Source: an uncultured Eggerthella sp. (GTDB lineage: Bacteria > Actinomycetota > Coriobacteriia > Coriobacteriales > Eggerthellaceae). From it: a DNA stretch of 37,668 nt. The position numbers were made by a program, and so were the translations under genes. Each line of letters starts with the position of its first letter. The stretch's first letter is position 1. The notes below the pieces were generated by a model that saw only the letters and a program-made list of their open reading frames with translations, was not told where the DNA came from and did no database searches. Location of the stretch: NCBI GenBank assembly GCA_900542265.1, contig UQML01000017.1:1-37668 (forward strand), read 5' to 3'. Shown here one piece after another: positions 32,950 through 37,668 of this stretch.

Positions 32950-33681
32950 ATGAATACTTGCTATATTGCACAAGATAGAAACTATCTGACTCATGATATT
33001 GACAAAGCATGTTGTGATGGCCGTCTGTATTTTCAAGGGGAGCGTGATCTAATAACCTTGGATCGCGTTGTGCTGGATGGACTCTTGTCTGAGATGATGC
33101 CATTTAGCAACTCACATGTTTCGTGGTATCCCACCAGCCCTGCTCTTGTCGAAACAATGTATCGTGATATTTCCGCGGGAGTTACTCAGGGATCGTATGA
33201 CGACTTTGGATGTCATGTAGCACCGAGGAAGGGAGGTTATCTGGTCGGAGGTGGTCGATATGCTGTCTGTATACTTCCTGATGAACGAACGGAAAAGCTC
33301 GAACTTACCTGCCAGGCTGAGATAGAGATTGCGCTGATGTTTTTAGCGCGCGCACAAAAACACATGAAACGTGTTGGTCGCATGGGTGTTTCTTGTTGGA
33401 TTCAACGGGGATGCCTCTTTTTTGAATTGATCAATTGGATTTTAGATCCTAATCGTGCTTTGCGGATAGCATTTGAAGAGCGTAGTGAATATGCACTTTA
33501 CGATGTAGCGCATTGCGTTGAAGTATTTAATGAAGACAAGCTATTTGTCCAAAAAAAGGATTTGGATGTGTTCGTGCGCTATAAGCAGCACACGTACGAG
33601 TATCGACATGCATCGATAGCAGAAAAATTGTTTATGGAGCAGACCTGGTATCGGTCAAAAACGTTTAAAGGGTTTATATAA
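32950..33681 (+). CDS. Hypothetical protein
   Basis: A 243-residue protein with no motif I recognise, no signal peptide and no membrane helix. It contains seven cysteines, a glycine-rich turn (RKGGYLVGGGRYAVCILPDERTEKLEL) and several aromatic strands. It might be a degenerate enzyme or a regulator with an N-terminal half of mixed alpha/beta type. The start codon has no good Shine-Dalgarno site: a hairpin GCGATA/TATCGC (about 32930-32945) ends four bases before the ATG and holds AGG in its loop, so translation may be low or structure-controlled. It lies 53 bp after the MFS gene on the same strand. A terminator-like hairpin follows. Confidence 0.6.
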   Translation: MNTCYIAQDRNYLTHDIDKACCDGRLYFQGERDLITLDRVVLDGLLSEMMPFSNSHVSWYPTSPALVETMYRDISAGVTQGSYDDFGCHVAPRKGGYLVGGGRYAVCILPDERTEKLELTCQAEIEIALMFLARAQKHMKRVGRMGVSCWIQRGCLFFELINWILDPNRALRIAFEERSEYALYDVAHCVEVFNEDKLFVQKKDLDVFVRYKQHTYEYRHASIAEKLFMEQTWYRSKTFKGFI

Positions 33682-33690
33682 GTTTTGTAT

Positions 33691-33731
33691 AAGGCGCATA
33701 ACCTCATCGCCTTCTTTCTTTTCTTTTTCTT
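33691..33731 (+). terminator. Probable terminator after the hypothetical gene
   Basis: AAGGCG (33691-33696) pairs with CGCCTT (33708-33713) over an 11-base loop. It is followed by a long pyrimidine, mostly T, tract. Confidence 0.5.
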
Positions 33732-33791
33732 ACTCTCTAAGATTTGGTACTTTTATTGCGGAATAAAATTAGCTATGGTGTGCACATGGGG

Positions 33792-33900
33792 ACTAAGCGT
33801 GTCGTGATTGCTTGATGGGTGCTCAAATCCCATCGTCAAAAACATCGCTTAGTAAAAGGATGCGACTTTGGTGTTAGTAGTGGCTCGCACTATCAGTCGC
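33792..33900 (+). promoter_or_regulatory. Structured leader upstream of the acyl-CoA dehydrogenase
   Basis: Two nested helical domains fill the gap before the gene. Domain 1 has outer stem ACTAAGCG/CGCTTAGT (33792-33799 with 33846-33853) enclosing GATGGG/CCCATC (33814-33819 with 33829-33834). Domain 2 has outer stem GCGACT/AGTCGC (33862-33867 with 33895-33900) enclosing TAGTG/CACTA (33878-33882 with 33888-33892). It ends 28 bases before the start codon. It matches no riboswitch class I recognise. Confidence 0.4.
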
Positions 33901-33928
33901 TTCCACAACAAAGAGAGAGGGAGAGAGT

Positions 33929-35083
33929 ATGGATTTTACCTTTACCGATGAACAGGAACTGCTGGTAGAGAGCATTAAAGAGTACGCTGCGCGCTACTTT
34001 GATGAAGAGTCAGTACGCCAAATGTATGCAAACCATCAAATTACTCTTGAGGCTGCTATGGCCTATAGAGAAGCAGGTTTTATGCATATGGGACTGCCTG
34101 AAGAAATTGGTGGTATTCCAACCGATAAGCTCACGCTGACGCTTATGTGCGAGCAACTTCACTACCACACAGGATGTGTCTTGCCATTCCAAACCGACAT
34201 TAATTCTATTACGGATGTCACCGACTTTGGCACCAAAGAACAAGCAGAGCTTATCATGAAGGCAATTGATACACCTTCAACGGCGGTAGCTGCAACGGCA
34301 ATCTCTGAGCCTGGTGCAGGTTCTGACAACAATGCAATGACCTGTCATACCACAGCACAAGGCGATGGTACCTATCTTCTTAATGGACAAAAGACCTGGG
34401 TTACCATTGGTGAATATGCTCAGTATACGGTCGTTATTGCAAAAGACGAAAGCCCTGCTTACGAAAACAAGAATTACTCGCTTTGGCTTGTTCCGAGCGA
34501 TGCTCCTGGTTATACGCGCGCATCGCTTCACAAGATTGGCCAAGAAATCGTACCGTTTTGTGATTGCTTCTTTGACAATGTTGTTCTTACTGAAGACCAG
34601 CGCATTGGGCCTGCAGGTGAGGGTTGGAAACTTTTGATGAAAAAGTTTGAGTTTGAGCGCTGCCTTGTTGTTGCGCAGGCTCTCGGCCAGGCGCAAGCTA
34701 TCATGGATGATGCTGGTGCGTATGTAAATGATCGTATTTGTTTTGGCAAACCCATCGGCAAAATTTCTGCTATCCAGCAGCATTTGGTGGAGATGGAAGT
34801 GGTTTTGCAAAATGTGCGCACCCAGCTCTACAAAACAGCTTGGATGCTTGATCAAGGCCAGTCGATTCGTCTTGAATGTGCACTTTTGAAATATTATGCA
34901 TGTCCACAATTAGTGCGTGTTGCTGATCTTGCATTAAAGATTTTTGCGGCTATTGGATATACCGATGAGATTCGTGCGGGCCGCATCTGGAAAGACATCC
35001 GCGGTTACGAGATGGCGGGTGGCACACCGGAGATTATGGAATATATTGCTGGTCGTCAGCTGGTTAAGAAATATCAACGCTAA
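33929..35083 (+). CDS. Acyl-CoA dehydrogenase, CaiA-like
   Basis: A 384-residue FAD-dependent acyl-CoA dehydrogenase. Features: DEQELLVESIKEYA at the start, EPGAGSDNNAM (127-137) and WVTIGEYAQY at the FAD site, DNVVL, ENRx-type FGKPIGKISAIQQHLVEM, and GGTPEIMEYIAGRQL at the end. The usual catalytic Glu of the YEGT motif is missing (AGGT, 363-366). Glu243 in FEFERCLVV sits where isovaleryl-/long-chain enzymes and CaiA have a Glu, so this is probably the base. It resembles CaiA (crotonobetainyl-CoA reductase), which suggests it may run as an enoyl-CoA reductase. A ring-carboxyl-CoA substrate is inferred. Followed 10 bp later by the nitroreductase-family gene. Confidence 0.92.
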   Translation: MDFTFTDEQELLVESIKEYAARYFDEESVRQMYANHQITLEAAMAYREAGFMHMGLPEEIGGIPTDKLTLTLMCEQLHYHTGCVLPFQTDINSITDVTDFGTKEQAELIMKAIDTPSTAVAATAISEPGAGSDNNAMTCHTTAQGDGTYLLNGQKTWVTIGEYAQYTVVIAKDESPAYENKNYSLWLVPSDAPGYTRASLHKIGQEIVPFCDCFFDNVVLTEDQRIGPAGEGWKLLMKKFEFERCLVVAQALGQAQAIMDDAGAYVNDRICFGKPIGKISAIQQHLVEMEVVLQNVRTQLYKTAWMLDQGQSIRLECALLKYYACPQLVRVADLALKIFAAIGYTDEIRAGRIWKDIRGYEMAGGTPEIMEYIAGRQLVKKYQR

Positions 35084-35093
35084 GGAGACTACG

Positions 35094-36059
35094 ATGACTC
35101 AAGGGGAAACTGAGCGTCAAGCTGAGTGCCAAACTGATCGAGATGAGCGTCAAGCTGATCAAGATCTCGAGCGAGAAGAATTTAAGAAAGAGGCAGAGTT
35201 CTTTGTTGAGCACGCCTCGCTTCCCACATCACCGGATCGTGCGGGCGTAATTGTAAAAGATATCTTAGTGCAGGGGCATGCGCTCGAGAAAGGTCATGCT
35301 CACGAGAACCGTCGTCCTACTGGCTTTGGTCATGCGCGCGTTGAACAAATTCAAGCTTGTTTGGACGAGGCAGATAAGTTGGGCGGCATTGATCCTTATG
35401 CGTACCAAATTGGTAAGGATTCGGTAGCGGCTGATCGTGGTCAGGTTGTTATTGAATGTGATGACGAAGATATCTTTGGTGTTCAGTTCATCACTGATGA
35501 GGAGATGTTTGCTCCTGTCGATACGTTCCCTGAGTTTGCTGCAGAACGCTTTTCGTTGCGTCTGTATGATTACCCAAGCGCTCCGGTGAGCGTTGAAGCC
35601 ATCAAGCGCGCAGTCGAAATTGCGCAAACATCACCGTCTGCTTGCAACCGTCAATGTATTACCGCCTATTGGATCCCGCGCGAGTATGCTCATTATGATG
35701 AGATTGCTGAGTTGCAAGGTGGATGCGAGGGCTTTGCTACTAACGCCGCTGGTCTCATCGCACTTGCAGCAGATGCCAAACTTTTTACTCACGGTGAATA
35801 TCCTTATATGTTCTTAGATGCGGGTATTTTCTCGTTGAATTTGGCGTATGCGCTGCAAAGCGAGCACATTGGTTCATGCTTGCTCAACGGCGCACTCGTT
35901 TCTGATAAACGTAAACGCGCTGAAGAGCTCATCGGCTGTAAACCCTCTGAGCATCTTGCTATGTTTGTGCTGGTTTCTAAAATTCCTGAAGGTATGCGCG
36001 CGCTCAAAGGACGAGCTGGACGGAAGCCTATTGATGAGGTCTTTAAGGTTGTTTCATAG
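35094..36059 (+). CDS. Nitroreductase-family flavoprotein
   Basis: A 321-residue protein with a C-terminal FMN nitroreductase fold: SPSACNRQ (180-187), AALAADAKLF region, AGIFSLNLAYALQSEHIGSC and RKPIDEVFKVVS. Residues ~55-90 carry HALEKGHAHENRRPTGFGHARVEQI, an N-terminal motif found in nitroreductase-like proteins of the HxxEKGL type. The first 35 residues are charged and low-complexity because of a small internal duplication: TGAGCGTCAAGCTGA occurs at 35111-35125 and 35144-35158. The start has TAAGGAG six bases upstream, overlapping the stop codon of the acyl-CoA dehydrogenase gene, so the two are one operon. It could be an electron-transfer or ring-reducing partner. Substrate unknown. Confidence 0.87.
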   Translation: MTQGETERQAECQTDRDERQADQDLEREEFKKEAEFFVEHASLPTSPDRAGVIVKDILVQGHALEKGHAHENRRPTGFGHARVEQIQACLDEADKLGGIDPYAYQIGKDSVAADRGQVVIECDDEDIFGVQFITDEEMFAPVDTFPEFAAERFSLRLYDYPSAPVSVEAIKRAVEIAQTSPSACNRQCITAYWIPREYAHYDEIAELQGGCEGFATNAAGLIALAADAKLFTHGEYPYMFLDAGIFSLNLAYALQSEHIGSCLLNGALVSDKRKRAEELIGCKPSEHLAMFVLVSKIPEGMRALKGRAGRKPIDEVFKVVS

Positions 36060-36104
36060 TACGTTGCTTGTTGAGGCTTTTCTGCTTGACTAGGGTTTTT
36101 TCGA

Positions 36105-36521
36105 TTATTTCGAAGGACTTGATTCAGATTGATCGTTTTGTGAAGCTGGGTGCGAGGATTCATGTTCACGAAGCCATTGGGCAAGAATCAAGGCATGGTT
36201 GAGGTGAGGGTCACGGGCAGCATACAGTAGTGTGATGCGAGGATATGATGCAAACTCCGGTCCTGCGATCTTGTGAGCAAAATTCCACGCTGCAGGATTT
36301 TGATCGAGTTCAGCAAGATAGTGTTGCTTGAAAGTGTTCCAGTTTTCAGGCTTATGACCAAACGCACGTCTTAGTTCTGTTGATGGAGCAAGGTCTTTTG
36401 CCCAGAGATCATAATGCACGCGCTCTTTGGTTAATCCGCGTGGCCAAAGTCTATCAACAAGCACGCGGTATCCATCGTCTTTCGAGTAAGGTTCATATAC
36501 GCGTTTAATTTGAATATCCAT
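36105..36521 (-). CDS. DUF488 family protein
   Basis: A 138-residue cytosolic protein with the DUF488 hallmarks IKRVYEPYSKDDGYRVLVDRLWPRGL, LAPSTELRRAFGHKPENW and ITLLYAARDPHLNHALIL. Function unknown in the family. The last ~18 residues are Ser/Gln-rich and dispensable-looking. The start at 36521 has GAGGTG six bases upstream; a GTG three codons earlier is less likely. Its upstream mRNA contains a perfect 13-bp hairpin. Convergent with the nitroreductase-like gene. Confidence 0.88.
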   Translation of the reverse strand: MDIQIKRVYEPYSKDDGYRVLVDRLWPRGLTKERVHYDLWAKDLAPSTELRRAFGHKPENWNTFKQHYLAELDQNPAAWNFAHKIAGPEFASYPRITLLYAARDPHLNHALILAQWLREHESSHPASQNDQSESSPSK

Positions 36522-36545
36522 ACTAATCACCTCAAAAAGAGAAGG

Positions 36546-36580
36546 CGTATGACGGATGTTTTGCAGGCATCCGTCATACG
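36546..36580. terminator. Perfect 13-bp hairpin upstream of the DUF488 gene
   Basis: CGTATGACGGATG (36546-36558) and CATCCGTCATACG (36568-36580) are exact reverse complements around a nine-base loop. Read on the reverse strand it is followed by CTTCTCTTTTT and sits ~25 bases before the DUF488 start, like an attenuator or a stop for upstream readthrough. Read forward it is followed by TTTAGTTTT, but no forward gene ends here. Confidence 0.6.
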
Positions 36581-36950
36581 TTTAGTTTTGGAACGGGTCT
36601 GTTTTTATATCAACGTAGCGCATGAATTGCTGCGGTAGCCAGTTCGCGGGTGTATCTTTGTTGTATTGTCACTACGCTGTTGGCAAATATTAATCAAGCC
36701 CATATGCTCAAATCATGATCAATTAACTAGATCAGATACCTACAATTCTCTCTTAACCCCATCGCCACTCTGTGCTTTAATGTTGGAAAAGGGGAGACGA
36801 CGTGGGGATTTATCCTATCGCACGACATAATGTCTAAGGCAATACGTAAAACAATACCTAAAGTAGTAGTTTAAGCAATCGGTTCAGCATTGAGCTGAGC
36901 AATCCAGACTCAGAGGGGATGCGAGTTTGCAGGGGTTAGGGAGGATGCGC
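36581..36950 (+). promoter_or_regulatory. Long upstream region of the succinate dehydrogenase/fumarate reductase operon
   Basis: About 370 bp without a gene. It should hold the sdh/frd promoter. CAAATCATGATCAA (36709-36722) has one good half (ATCAA) and one poor half of an FNR/CRP-type site. AACCCCATCGCCAC (36755-36768) is shared with the repeat at 10724-10737. A small hairpin TCAGC/GCTGA lies at 36884-36898. I could not settle a -10/-35 pair. Confidence 0.35.
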
Positions 36951-37652
36951 ATGGCCAATCCGACGCTTTTGGAACCGGGGAGGCGGATCAACTTTCTCAA
37001 AAAGTTGCAGTCCGTCTGCGGTGTGTTGCCGCTCGGAATTTTCTTTTGCTTCCATATGGTCGCCAATTACACGGTGACGTTTTCGCCCGAAGGATACGAG
37101 GCGCTCTGCCACTTCATGCAGACGATGCCCTACAAAGACCTGCTCGAAATTGTGGTCATCTTTTTGCCGCTTGTGTTTCACGCGATTATTGGCCTCTACA
37201 TTGTCGCGACATCGAGCAGCAACGTGGGCGCATACGGCTACCTGCGCAATTGGCGCTATCTCTTTCAGCGTATCACGGGCGTGATTGCGTTCGCGTTTTT
37301 GATCTGGCATGTCATTGTCATGCGTCAAGCGGCACATATTCTAGCGGGCGATGGGACAATGTATGGTGTACTTCATTCCCTCTTGGCGGATCCAGCGAGT
37401 TTGATCTTTTTTGTGGTGGGTGTGTACTGCTGTCTCTACCATTTTGTTAACGGTATTTGGACGTTTTGCATTACTTGGGGCATCACGCTTACTCCGCGTT
37501 CGCAACAGATTACCTCGTGGGTTTGTTTGGCAATCTTTGTAGTGGGCGCATTTTTTATTGGCCAGATTATTGTGAGCTTGATGTTTCCGCAGATGATTCC
37601 TGGGTTTGTTCCCGGTGATCTCGGGATTCAAGCAGCTTCCGGTTTAGCGTAG
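36951..37652 (+). CDS. sdhC: Succinate dehydrogenase / fumarate reductase cytochrome b subunit (B-type, di-heme)
   Basis: A 233-residue membrane anchor with five helices. Four histidines in membrane segments, His35 (FFCFHMVANY), His77 (LVFHAIIGLYI), His120 (LIWHVIVM) and His164 (CLYHFVNGIW), fit the bis-His ligation of two hemes in B-type SdhC/FrdC. It links the flavoprotein and Fe-S subunits to menaquinone; in an anaerobe the complex probably works as fumarate reductase. The start at 36951 is chosen because GGGAGG lies seven bases upstream; the ATG at 36945 is too close to it. The window ends 16 bases after the stop within AGAGGAGAAGGAT, a strong ribosome site for the next gene, presumably the flavoprotein subunit. 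Confidence 0.93.
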   Translation: MANPTLLEPGRRINFLKKLQSVCGVLPLGIFFCFHMVANYTVTFSPEGYEALCHFMQTMPYKDLLEIVVIFLPLVFHAIIGLYIVATSSSNVGAYGYLRNWRYLFQRITGVIAFAFLIWHVIVMRQAAHILAGDGTMYGVLHSLLADPASLIFFVVGVYCCLYHFVNGIWTFCITWGITLTPRSQQITSWVCLAIFVVGAFFIGQIIVSLMFPQMIPGFVPGDLGIQAASGLA

Positions 37653-37668
37653 GGTAGAGGAGAAGGAT

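Noticed and set aside
34277..34909. A 210-codon reverse frame
   Set aside because: Antisense shadow of the acyl-CoA dehydrogenase gene.
1..37668. CRISPR arrays, insertion sequences, rRNA genes
   Set aside because: No regularly spaced repeats, transposase genes or rRNA sequences were seen.

Overview
The window looks like a chromosomal piece from an anaerobic actinobacterium of the class Coriobacteriia (Eggerthella/Slackia/Cryptobacterium-like). This is inferred from gene content, not from a marker gene. The hints are an NRAMP-related Mg2+ transporter paired with an MgtE-like regulatory protein, several enzymes with oxygen-sensitive Fe-S clusters, a TRAP transporter, an old-yellow-enzyme/Fe-S reductase, and a B-type di-heme succinate dehydrogenase/fumarate reductase anchor. 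By eye, GC is moderate (mid-40s to about 50 percent), which is low for this class. Bases 1-48 are not genomic: they are an Illumina Nextera adapter with an i5 index left on the contig end.

Layout. 49-3470: a truncated ComEC-like metallo-hydrolase with its DUF3006 partner, then two unknown reverse-strand genes, one membrane-anchored. 3658-7403: rhodanese, then a reverse-strand operon of an MgtE-like regulator, an NRAMP-like Mg2+ transporter and 5-formyl-THF cyclo-ligase. 7875-9668: a DUF5662 gene, a HicA/HicB toxin-antitoxin module with a palindromic operator, and tRNA-Arg(ACG). 9886-12932: a BaiA-like dehydrogenase and htpG under a perfect CIRCE operator. 13153-16693: a three-gene acyl-CoA-dehydratase-activase-like system whose first gene is broken by a frameshift in an A8 run.

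16801-36059 is the most interesting part. It is an accessory catabolic region with a type I 3-dehydroquinate dehydratase, two YdiB-like quinate/shikimate dehydrogenases, a complete TRAP transporter (DctQ, DctM and lipoprotein DctP), an OFA-type MFS carrier, an SDR, an Fe-S old yellow enzyme, a complete 2-hydroxyacyl-CoA dehydratase (activase plus two subunits), a CaiA-like acyl-CoA dehydrogenase, a nitroreductase-family flavoprotein and two unknown proteins. A TetR-family regulator sits inside it. Three intergenic regions carry a shared operator-like sequence (ATAACGTGTTAYGTA), one of them as a perfect 40-bp palindrome. I infer a TetR-controlled anaerobic pathway that imports quinate, shikimate or a related cyclic hydroxy-acid, interconverts it through dehydroquinate/dehydroshikimate, and reduces or dehydroxylates it, perhaps toward cyclohexane-carboxylates. 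No CoA ligase or CoA transferase is visible, which is the main gap in this model.

36105-37668: a DUF488 gene, then the start of a succinate dehydrogenase/fumarate reductase operon, cut off after the cytochrome b subunit.
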